From contig CAMGYJ010000002.1 in assembly GCA_946122785.1 (NCBI GenBank), positions 44,170,495 through 44,234,494 of the forward strand: a DNA stretch of 64,000 nt. The letters are read 5' to 3'. This DNA comes from Linum tenue. Taxonomy: Eukaryota; Streptophyta; Magnoliopsida; Malpighiales; Linaceae. Below, piece after piece: positions 24,250 to 33,703 of the stretch; position 1 is the first letter of the stretch; the number at the start of each line of letters is the position of its first letter. The translations under genes were made by a program, and so were the position numbers. The notes beneath the pieces are model-generated. The model had not been told where the DNA came from. It saw only the letters and a list, made by a program, of their open reading frames with translations, and made no database searches.

Positions 24250-24785
24250 CACGACCAACGACCCTCAGCTACAATCTGCCTCATCCCCCTGCCATCCGGC
24301 AACAACACCAATCTCACCGCCGCCGGCGCCGCCGACTCTCGAGTCTGATTGGTCATCCTCCCCGTCGTGAAATCGCCTCCGGACACCGATCCAGCCCGAT
24401 TCCTGCCCACCATCCTCGAGGGCTCGAAGCGCCACATCAAGGAATTAGTCGGACCTGACGTCGCACGACTCGCCGGGTTCGTCGTCGACATGCTCTGCTG
24501 CACGGCGATGATGGATTTGGGTAGCGAGCTCGATGTTCCTTCCTATGTCTTCTACCCATCGGGCGCGAATTTCCTCGGGTTCATGCTCCAATTGCAGGCG
24601 CTCCACGACGAGGGAAGCTCGGGGACTTAGCCGAGCTCAAGGACACGGAATCCGAGATGGTGAAATCGCCACCACCCACCAGCTTTTCCCGGAGAGCACC
24701 GGCGTTCGGCATCATCATTCATCATCCTTGCCTGTCAGTCGGAAGCGTTCGGCACCGGCGAAGCAGCTGGAACACGATGATTGTT
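24250..24785 (+). pseudogene. Captured fragment of a UDP-glycosyltransferase (UGT71-like)
   Basis: UGT71 enzymes transfer sugar from UDP-glucose to small molecules such as flavonoids in the cytosol. The best stretch reads LVGPDVARLAGFVVDMLCC, then SELDVPSYVFYPSGANFLGF and MLQLQALHDEG, which is the acceptor-domain region of UGT71. Upstream codons (ICLIPLPSGNNTNLTAA, then a stop) and downstream ones (AELKDTESEM) are in other frames, so several breaks exist. The UDP-sugar-binding PSPG box, expected C-terminal, is absent. It abuts the exostosin fragment with no spacer, inside the hAT element, so the two fragments probably came from separate loci. Confidence 0.75.
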
Positions 24786-25110
24786 GACAGCCAAAGTTAC
24801 ATTTTAGTACCTGAAGTTTTTAAGAAGATACAAATAGGTTCAACATCATATGTGGAAAATTATATTTTAGTACATTAAAAATTTTGCTTTACATTTTAAC
24901 ACCTAATAAAAAAAATATACAGGTGGGTCCAAGGAGATGGGTACCCAAGCCCAATCCATACCCAAAAATAAAATCCAAACCCAACTCCACCTACCCAAAC
25001 ATTATCCAAATCCATATAGAATAAATCCATACTCAACCCATATAAATGGATATAATTGGGTTTGGGCAAAAATACTCATGGGTGGGTAAATTGCCATCCC
25101 TAATTTCAGG

Positions 25111-25498
25111 TTATGAAGGCAGACACTTTGGAGGATTTCTCCTTTTCGGGGTCGGGGGAACAAACCGTCGATGTCGTGGATGGGCCTCTCCCATTTTCAT
25201 TTTTGCTCATGTGGGATTGTTGTACGGGAGGCTTATCCCCGCTTCTTCCCTCCACTTCGTTTAGCCTCCATGCAGCCTCACTGCTTCAAGAGAAGGACTG
25301 CGGCCAAATACGGTGGTTGTTCACCGGAAAGTCCTGTTGGTGGGAACTCAGGCGAATTTATTTTGTATTAACGGTTTTGGTCGGTTTAATTAGCCATCTT
25401 CGTTACCGGTTTCGGAATCCCAATTTTTTGGTGATTAAGACTAGCGCTTGGCGGCCAAGTTCCATAGTTGGAATAGGTCCCGTTGGCAGGGATCTAAG
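25111..25498 (+). other. Possible exon remnant after the hAT insertion
   Basis: Right after the target duplication, whose ATTTCAG could act as a splice acceptor, an open frame reads MKADTLEDFSFSGSGEQTVD and runs to 25,508. I do not recognise it. The codons after about 25,190 look less protein-like. It may be the first lines of a host exon interrupted by the hAT element. Confidence 0.3.
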
Positions 25499-26460
25499 GC
25501 GAATTTAATTGGGTTTTTACAAAAATATTGTATTTTTTACAAACTTTATCCAAAATACAACAATCCTAAAAATAATTCCAAAAGTACTTTGTATATACAC
25601 CACACGCCCCCAATTGACTTGATGGGCCAAAAAAATTAATTGGGGCGGGGACAAACTCAACTGGTGCATCCCCGCCCTGAATGAGGGTTTGATCTTCTAA
25701 TTGCCCAACCGCCGCACCGCACCTTCCCTTCTTCTTATCCGACGATCAAAGGACTTTGATAATCCAAAAATTCTCCGGCGAGCCAAGATTTTAGCACATC
25801 TGGTGTTTTGTTTGTCATTAATCCTCAACAAGCAAGGAACAAAAATTTCAGTAAACCCATGAATATAATTGTTTCAAAGCTCTAATTAGTATTTGATGCT
25901 GATGGCGGAATAGTTGATTTTTGCATGGGAAAACGAGACGTTGCCTTTTCCGGCCATGACCATCACATTCTTTCGCCTTCACCTTCTGATGCCTCTTCAC
26001 TCTCCATTATGCTCAGTAGCGTCGACACAGTGATCGGGACGTGTTCGCGAGGTTGAGGATCCGATACGGGATCGAGCCCGTCTCCTTCCAGCTCGAACCA
26101 ATGCTCTTCTCGGAGGTTTCCATCGAACCCAGGCACCCCTTTACGATGTCGTAAATGTAGATAACGTCTCGGTGTTGGCCTGCCCAACCCATGTGGATCT
26201 TCTCGCCGGAGAAGAAGAAGGGAAGGTTCAGTGCGGCGAACGGCGGTGGGGGTTTAAACGTCATCTGGGGCGCGGACGCCCCAATTGGGTTTGTCCCCGG
26301 CCCAATTTTTTTTTTTTTGGCTTATCAAAGTCAATTGGGGCGTGCGCGCCTCAATTAGTGTATATACAATGTACTTTTGGAATTATTTTTCAGATTTCTG
26401 TAGTTTGGATAAATTTTTTAAAAAATACAATGTATTTTTAAAAACCCCAATTTAATTCGC
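25499..26460. mobile_element. TIR element with about 190-bp inverted ends and a gene-like core
   Basis: 25499-25690 and 26265-26460 are imperfect inverted repeats (GCGAATTTAATTGGGTTTTT on the left, GCGAATTAAATTGGGGTTTT on the other strand at the right). They contain a GGGGCG...CGCCCC motif near the inner edges. The core has gene-like base content, and a minus-strand frame reads FFFSGEKIHMGWAGQHRDVI then, in another frame, GVPGFDGNLREEHWFELEGD. Long TIRs around a gene fragment suggest a Pack-type element. No target duplication could be fixed. Confidence 0.62.
25963..26264 (-). pseudogene. Gene-like fragment inside the TIR element, unrecognised
   Basis: The minus strand reads KPPPPFAALNLPFFFSGEK and HMGWAGQHRDVIYIYDIVKG in one frame, and continues better in the next (GVPGFDGNLREEHWFELEGD, PVSDPQPREHVPITVSTLL), so a one-base shift near 26,130 is likely. 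The balanced amino-acid composition suggests real protein ancestry. I cannot name the family. Confidence 0.4.
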
Positions 26461-27399
26461 ATTGACAAGTATCAGACCATGTTTGGTCGTGAGACTACAG
26501 TAATTAATCTTATTCATTTTCAAATTAATTAGGAGAGTGTATTAGTAGAGTCATTAATTATGGGAAATTGGGTTGGCAATTATTTATAATTAGTGTCGCC
26601 GAGTTTTTGTTTCATTAATCATATTTTCTTTTCACCGCCACTACTTAGTCTGGATGGCATCATGTCCTTGTCGCTAAAACCAGTAGGCCTCCCTTACTGG
26701 CAATTGGCCTTGCCGGCAGGAAGTTTTTGATGAGACGATACAAATGAGTCATTAAAGCGACCTCTTTATGGCGCTTTACGACTTTAAATAGTCAGTTTAA
26801 ATTCTCATTTTGAGATGGAAAAATATCTCTTTATGGTTCTTTATGACCATTAATGGTCAGTTTACATCTCATATTTTAGATGAAAAGAATACTAAAATGT
26901 CATAATGTCATGTATGGTATGGATCAAATTCAATGTGGGAGAGGAGTTTAAGAAGCCAATTATTGAGCTTGTAACCTATTTCCCCATTAATAACGTCCTA
27001 AGCCTAAGCATGGTGAACAAAAGGAACATTGAAGTGTCCTTTGAGTGGCTGTAGGGTTTTTAATAGCATGCATAAAGTCCTAGTTTTGGGATGAGAGGAA
27101 TATTAACAACTCATTTATAGTGAGTTCTTAACTCATTAACCCCTTGAATTAACATTTTTTTTTTTTGGAACGAAAGGACATTAATTGTCCAAAATCTTTT
27201 ATGTCCATTAATAATTCGTACAATGCCAAAGGTTGCTCATATCCCATCGTTTATTTAGCAATTTATTCCCAAAAGCAATACTGCTTCAACCTACAAATGG
27301 AGATACTTCAATCATAGCCCATTAGAAGCCCCATATGCTCTAATATGTCATGGGGCTAGCGCAATATGTTTTTTGGTAGAGATCTCCCCTACAAGGATT
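26461..27399. other. Non-coding AT-rich interval
   Basis: No ORF or gene signal. A direct repeat (CTCTTTATGGCGCTTTACGAC / CTCTTTATGGTTCTTTATGAC, about 26,761 and 26,829) shows a small diverged tandem duplication of about 68 bp. A T12 run lies at about 27,153. Confidence 0.5.
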
Positions 27400-28523
27400 A
27401 CGATGGCATGTTGGAGATGGGCAATATATTGTAGCTTTCCGTGATAAATGGGTGTCATGAGAGAAACATATTACTCCATTGGTTCGCTTTCTAATCCTAT
27501 TGATTCCTCGAGGGTATCTTTCTTTCTTAGGGAATCACGCCATAATATTAGAGTGTGTCACCAATCCAAAGATGGAAAGTACACAGTCAATTCGTGCTAT
27601 CACCTAGCTCTGGTCTCAAATCAAAAATCGATTGTCTATATTATCGACCCCCATTTAGAAAAAAACTTGGAATATCCAAGTCTCACCTAAACTTAAATTC
27701 TTCATATGGCAATACCTAAAGGTCATTTTTCCCACAATGGCTGCCCTACAAACCCGTGGAGTTAAACTGCCTCAAGCGATGCCCCTTGTGCTAGTGACAT
27801 CAAGAGAGCATTGAACACTTAATCTTCATATGCCACCTAGCCACCAAGTTGTGGACCTTAGTGGGATTGAGCAACTTCAGTGATTCCACCCCGACTATTA
27901 GTTTTAGTCTATGGTGGCGACATGTCATGATCTCTGAGAGCTCCCCATTCCACATTCTCCAATGCGTATGTTTATTTTGGAGAATCTGGAAGTCTACAAA
28001 TAAAGTGACTTTTGAATTCTACCAACCTCATGTCCGTTCCCTCGCCAAAAAATTCTACAACCAGGTCTTTGAAGTTTCCAATATCCACCCCCTCCTCCAC
28101 CCCCAGATCGCTCCTTCCAAATCCCCCTCTAATCACTTGTGAGCCTCCACCAGACGACTATTTGAAGATCAAATGCGATGCAGCAGTTCGTGACTCAGCG
28201 TGCTCATCTGATCTTATTATCCGCGAGTCAGACGGGCATGTGGTGATTCCAAGGTGGTCGTCAACCAAATCCGGCAAGGTGTCCTAGAAGTTTCAATTGG
28301 AGGTCCGGTGCTCAGGGAGTGTCGTTAAATCCTAGACTCTTTGTCAGTTTGTATAGAGTTTAGGGCGGTGCATAGAGCCACCAACAGTGCTGCCCATAGA
28401 GTGGCGCTTAAAGCACTACTTTTTTCTCTCTTAGAGTTAGAGTCTTTTGACTTTATTGGATGGCTTTACTAGGGTGTCGCTTGTAGAGGGTTTCTATGTA
28501 GTTTTGTTTCTATAAATCTTGTC
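27400..28523 (+). pseudogene. 3' remnant of a plant LINE (zf-RVT and RNase H regions)
   Basis: Plant L1-type LINEs encode a reverse transcriptase followed by a zf-RVT region, and some also have an RNase H domain. Here, in several frames, one reads FRDKWVS, KDGKYTVNSCYHLA, KTWNIQVSPKLKFFIWQ, LQTRGVKLPQ, LFWRIWKSTNKVTFE (all zf-RVT-type) and then DDYLKIKCDAAVRDS (start of RNase H). Many stops and frameshifts are present, and the reverse transcriptase core is missing. The sequence is cut at 28523 by the LTR element and seems to resume at 41,954. Confidence 0.72.
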
Positions 28524-29111
28524 TGTAGACACCACTTTTTGTCCGGGTTAAAACATATTTAACTAATTAAAATTTAACTTTTTGTTTGGGATTTGCAATA
28601 GCGAATTTCTACCTAAAATGAATTTATAGTGCTTGGGAAGGATCATCACTTTGCCTCAATTGAGATTAAGCAATAGCAAATTTCAATTTATGCAATTTGA
28701 TAGTGACTAGTTGGCGTGGTTATGGTTATACAAAATAAGCTTGAGTTTGATTTTGAGTTTGATTTTGGTTGTCATGCATGTTACTGTTAATTGATCCCTA
28801 AAACATCAGGTGTGAGAATTGGACCTCAATTTCTAAATAATAATATAGAAGTCATAACAATTTTATCAGGATAAATACAATACATAAGAATTACAATTAA
28901 TTACAATGCTAAATTGCTATTACATTACACTAATTACAATGGTACAATAAAAGAATTTAGGCCCAAGTCAAACCCCAACCAAAAAATTCAACAGTCAATG
29001 AAAGTCAACAAAAGTCAAACAACACAGCCAGGCCTGGTCCAACCAATGACCCAAACCCGGTCAGACCAAAGTAGGTACTGTAGCTTGCTTGCTGCCTAAG
29101 CAGCCTCTTCC

Positions 29112-29119
29112 TATAAAAA
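29112..29119 (+). promoter_or_regulatory. TATA box of the 5' LTR
   Basis: TATAAAAA, followed about 30 bases on by a CT-rich leader. The same box is at 39125-39132 in the 3' LTR, and in reverse at 51443-51450 in the solo LTR. Confidence 0.6.
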
Positions 29120-30982
29120 GAGCCCTTTGGGCACTTACAAGAGGGAGGACTTCTTCTGCTGTGGTTCTTCTTTCTTCCTCCCCACGAACGAAAAGAGCTC
29201 TTCTCTTCCACTTCCCAATTTCTTTCTTCTGAGAATTCCTTTCTCCTTCTTCAATATACAGACAACAAAAATTTCCCTCCCCTTCCCTTCGCTGCTACTG
29301 CTACTGTTTCTTCTTCTTCATAGACACAAACAAACGACAACACACAAAGTCATAAGTAGCAAAAAGCAGCAGCCAAAGGCAGTAGCAACCAGCAAAGCTC
29401 CCAAAAGCTAGGGGAAGAGGCAGCAGCCATCCCCTTCACCAAAGGGCAAGCAAAAGGTTGGTTAACAACAAATAACCCAACAACTGATTATTCATTTGTT
29501 TAGTTCATGTCGACTCATAATTAAAGTTTACCAAAAGCCAAAACCCACCTCCAAGCTCAAGCAACGCCATTCAAATTACAAAACGGCTAATCTCACCATG
29601 ATAGCAAAATAAATCAACAAATCGAGTTTACTGCTTTCTTTATAAGTTCATCATATTCCTTTCTAGTCTATCAGTTTTTGTCATTCATTTCAGTATATCT
29701 ATTAAAATATTTCCATGATTGAGCATATCCACAAGTAAAAGCTAGATGTTTCCTTTCTGTGTTTTGTGTCAGTCGCTTTGATTAGTATATCCAATCCCAA
29801 ACATGCCTATATAACTAATATCATGAGCTACAATAAAAGCTAGTTCTGTTTTCTCTGCTATATTTTGTATTTTACTTGGGAGTTAGGACACCCATCTTAT
29901 GTAAAATTAAACCACCCCAAAGTAACTAGCTACCGCAAAACCATCAATAATTTTCAGCCATAAACCATAACATATGAATCTCGATACACAACCCAGATTC
30001 GTAACACTATCAATTTATCAAAACTAACCAGAATCAGTCATCCCATATTATTCAATCAAGGTAAAACCAAAAGGATCAACAACCCCACTACTCTAGTCAA
30101 CCTATAGCCTAAACCACGGGCACACCTTTCAACCACCATTTTCATAACCCACAAAGTTTACAGAGTGTAAAGCCACAACAGATATCAATAAGGTTTCCAG
30201 ATTCCAATCCACATCGTAAAATCATCAGACTCAATCATCACAAAACCGAACTCTTAGAACCAAACCACCAAATTGATTTGAGCACTAATTTTGATTTGTC
30301 AAGCTTTACCCCAGGAAAAGAGCTAAATCGATACCTTAGCAATCCATGGGAATTCCACATTGTCACAATTCATAAAAACGAGCCTATAACCCATATTAAC
30401 TCACAAACACAGTCATTTTCTCAAAACATTGAACACTTTCCGTTCACAGTCATGAAATCCACTCTCAAAACCTCCTAACCAGTTTAAGAAGAAGGATATT
30501 ACCAAAAATCTTGCTTGTTTAGAAGCTATTTAGTCAGAATAAAGATCTAAACAAGCGAATCGGAAGAAATAGGAAAAATAAAAAATGATTACCTTCTTTC
30601 CCGATGCCCTCTCGTCGCCGGCGGGTAGTTGCAGTCGCCGGCGGTTGATGCTTCGACACCGACGCCACTGTCATCGTCGACGAAGCGGTACCCCGTTCAC
30701 CGCTTCTCCGCTCTCCGTATTCCTCCGTTCCAAAACCAAAAACCCAGACCATAAAGTTCCAAATCCCCAAATTGAAACCCCAAATCAAACAGAAAACATA
30801 CATGCAGGCCGTAATCTTACCTAGATTGACATTTTCTGGTCAATTTTGGGTGGTCCTCGTCGTTTCTTGTGGCCGGCTGTCGAAACTCTAATCGTCTTTG
30901 AACTGAGAAAAAAGTCGATCAGATCGAGGCTCTTCTTCTTCCTTCTGGTTCGTTTTCCGTCGAACAGAGGAGGAAAAGGTAA

Positions 30983-31214
30983 GGCCCTGTTCACTTCCAT
31001 TTTCGTTTCCTGTTTTCTGTTTTCATGTCATAAATTTGGCAATCGAAACGAGAAAACTTGTTTACTTTTCATTCTGTTTTCTATTCGTTTCCAACTATGA
31101 AAACAGAAAGTGGCAACTTCCTGCTGTTTTCGGAAACGACGAAATGTTGTTTTCACCTGTTTTCAACATCTGTTTTCTAAAAACCAGGAAACAGAAATGA
31201 AAGTAAACAGGGCC
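30983..31214. mobile_element. Tourist-type MITE inserted in the 5' LTR
   Basis: The ends GGCCCTGTTCACTTCC and, on the other strand, GGCCCTGTTTACTTTC are inverted repeats, flanked by TAA on both sides (30980-30982, 31215-31217). A 3-bp TWA duplication with GGSCCTGTT ends is typical of PIF/Harbinger-Tourist elements. The 3' LTR keeps the empty site (GGTAAGAGG at about 40,991), so the insertion came after retrotransposition. It is 232 bp and non-coding. Confidence 0.9.
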
Positions 31215-32177
31215 TAAGAGGTTTTTGGGTTGGTTGCCTTCTCTCTTTCTCGCTGTTTAGTTTTCGTTTATGAAAGAAAGAAGAAGAGATCTTGCGGCCA
31301 ATAGGTGCTAATGGGGAGATTTTAACTCATTCTCGGCCAAAACAATTAACCATTGTTTTGTCCATTACTTGTGAAGAGAATCCTTCCAGTTAATTATGTT
31401 ATAAACTAAGCTTAACACACAAAGCTCTTAACTACTAAACGCATGTTAAATTTCTTAATTTGGTTTAACTCAGAATTAATCTCATCACTTCTAAACATTT
31501 GCTCCTTATTTTTGTTGCGGCATCAGAGTTTATTAATACGAAATTATAGCAAAAATACTTTAATATATTAATTTATGATGAAATTATGTCAAAATTGTTA
31601 ACCACTCAATTACCAAAATGCGTTTCATAACAACTCAAATCATCTTAATCGCGATCTATAGAACGTGTTTAAGATCACAACATTTTAAAACTTCAACAAA
31701 ATCGAACTACGTGGACTTTGATCCCGACTACTCGGGTACGTAGGCAACCAATAGGTTCGAGTCCAACCAATCTAAAAAATATTTTTACGTCAATAGACGT
31801 AAACATTATCAAGTAACTACAGCAGTTCAAAATTTACGATAATAACATCGTCCAATTGAACTCTAAAAATACACCCAAAATTATTAAAATAATTCAATTA
31901 AATACGTAAATAAGGCAAAAATTATAAACACCCAACCTTTAAAAACTTATCGATTTAAGTAGTACCCATCTTGGGGCGTTGTGGGGTGTGAATACACTTT
32001 CCCACACGTAACTGTACTCCCGAACTTAGAAAAATCTAAAATTCGCAGACCAGATTTCTGGTTTTAACCTAAATAACAAAACCGGAAATGGGTGTTCGAC
32101 CCACCCCAAAACACGGTCGATGGCGACTCCGAGCGTGTCGCGACGGGTCCCCCGATCTCGAGGGGCGGTTGCGACAG

Positions 32178-32195
32178 TGGCGACTCCGCTGGGGA
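32178..32195 (+). promoter_or_regulatory. tRNA primer-binding site
   Basis: TGGCGACTCCGCTGGGGA starts two bases after the 5' LTR end. It begins with TGG, as required to pair with a tRNA CCA end. As I recall, Ogre elements use a tRNA-Arg site much like this; the tRNA identity is not proven here. Confidence 0.75.
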
Positions 32196-32980
32196 CTAAA
32201 GAGAGTCAACTACATTAACAATCGATAAGCATTTTCTTACTTTCTTAAATGGGTGTTATGTGTTTACTATATCAATTTGCGCCTTTAATTTATGATGTAT
32301 TCGATTTATTGCATCCATGCATAAAGCTCTATTCCCGAGCTATCCTTGTAGAAAAAAGGAAGAAAGTAGTGTGACTCCTACAATAGTAGGGGAAATACGA
32401 AACTTCCCAACCAGGTTGAACTCAAATCCGAGGATAATTTGAGGTATCATGCTAAACTCGAAAGGGTTATAGTGTGGTACAACTTGGGAGCCTGGTTCCT
32501 TAAGATCCCTATCCAGCATATAGTTTACCTAGAAACTACCTAAACCGCAACTTATCACAGAGCCTACCCAAAAACACAATTTTATGCTGCCGAAATACCC
32601 TAGGTTTACCTCAATATAAGGCAAAGTTTGTGAAAGAGTTTATCTTATGATCAGTTCTTGTCTTGCTTATACGTGTAATGTATGTTCTGCAAATCATTCG
32701 TAAATGACAGAGATTTATTTGTATGTGTGAAAATATTTTAAACTCATTACACCATCATTTCTTCATTCATTCATCATTTTAAAATTTGTACAAAGTGCAT
32801 ATGCATCCACTGAAAAGTACTTTGTATTTACAATCATATCATTGAGCATAACCCACCATGAATTCATCTCATTTACCACCATGAAACGAGTTAACAAAAT
32901 TGGGATTCTCTAAGGTTGCTCATCCACGAGGATAACGTCAACCCCTTAAGTACTCGACTGAATCCAAGGCTAAGCCTAGT

Positions 32981-33700
32981 ATGGAGTCAATCCATAAGGA
33001 ATTGGAAGACATCAAAAAAAGGGTGATGGGACTCGAAGACATGAAAGAAGAGGTTAGCATGATCTTGAACATATTGACCAACAAGGGGAAGGCGCTAGAA
33101 GTCAAAGATGATGATGCGTCGTCTAATCACAAATACTTATACCAGCAACATGACAAAGTGGCAACTTTAGAAGCCTCCAAAAAACATGGCAAACTTGGAG
33201 AAGAGAGAGATATCTTCATTCAAGGGGAACCATCAAAAGAAAGAAAATGGAGTCACTCACCCAAAAACAATCAAGCTCACTCACATGTCACAAACAATAT
33301 ACCAACAATTCAACAACCAAACTTCACCCCACAACTAGGAATCCAAATTCCGTTGTTCGAGACCCCACAACCAAATATACAAAACCAAAACAGTGGTGGG
33401 AGATGCAGAAAAATCATTCAAATCAATCACATTCCCATTACATATACCGAGCTTTTTCCACAACTAGTCCAAAGTCATTTGATTGCTCCTATACCATGTC
33501 AACAGATACAACCTCCCTACCCAATTTGGTATAAGCCAGAGCAACATTGTGACTACCACTCTGGAGTAGCAGGACACTCAACGGAGGATTGTAGGAGATT
33601 AAAGATAAAAGTGCAACAAATGGTAAATGCCGGTTGGTTGAAATTTGGAGAAGATCAAGATCATACCGACAACAACAAATCGCATTATGGGGGTCAGTAG
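32981..33700 (+). CDS. Gag fragment of the Ogre/Tat-like element (239 aa)
   Basis: Gag forms the cytoplasmic particle of LTR retroelements. The frame opens with a short coiled coil (MESIHKELEDIKKRVMGLED), passes through a low-complexity Asn/Gln/Pro linker and ends with the conserved Tat/Ogre gag C-terminus. That end reads ITYTELFPQLVQSHLIAPIP, PPYPIWYKPEQHCDYHSG, GHSTEDCRRLKIKVQ and MVNAGWLKF. The C-x2-H-x4-GH-x4-C pattern is a zinc-knuckle-like motif. It lacks the large middle of gag found in full elements, which suggests an internal deletion that kept the frame. The ORF has no stop, but no pol frame follows. Confidence 0.75.
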   Translation: MESIHKELEDIKKRVMGLEDMKEEVSMILNILTNKGKALEVKDDDASSNHKYLYQQHDKVATLEASKKHGKLGEERDIFIQGEPSKERKWSHSPKNNQAHSHVTNNIPTIQQPNFTPQLGIQIPLFETPQPNIQNQNSGGRCRKIIQINHIPITYTELFPQLVQSHLIAPIPCQQIQPPYPIWYKPEQHCDYHSGVAGHSTEDCRRLKIKVQQMVNAGWLKFGEDQDHTDNNKSHYGGQ

Positions 33701-33703
33701 ACA

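Larger units (their letters stand above)
15300..25102 (+). mobile_element. 9.8-kb hAT transposon with captured gene fragments
   Basis: The left end TAGGATGGCAAAATTACCCA and the right end, on the other strand TAGGGATGGCAATTTACCCA, are hAT inverted repeats. An exact 8-bp duplication ATTTCAGG lies at 15292-15299 and 25103-25110. Both subterminal regions are full of ACCCA/TGGGT motifs. Inside are a GC-rich leader (about 15,480-15,830), a nested palindromic insertion (16049-20429), a decayed BED/hAT transposase (20857-23123), an exostosin fragment and a UGT fragment. It is a decayed autonomous-type element that also carries host sequence. Confidence 0.88.
28524..32176 (+). repeat. 5' LTR
   Basis: It matches 38537-41953 base for base at a constant offset of 10,013 up to the MITE at 30983, then 9,777 after it. 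The difference, 236 bases, equals the MITE plus its 3-bp duplication plus one deleted base in the 3' LTR. Small ORFs inside it are the same in both copies and are not evidence of genes. Confidence 0.92.
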
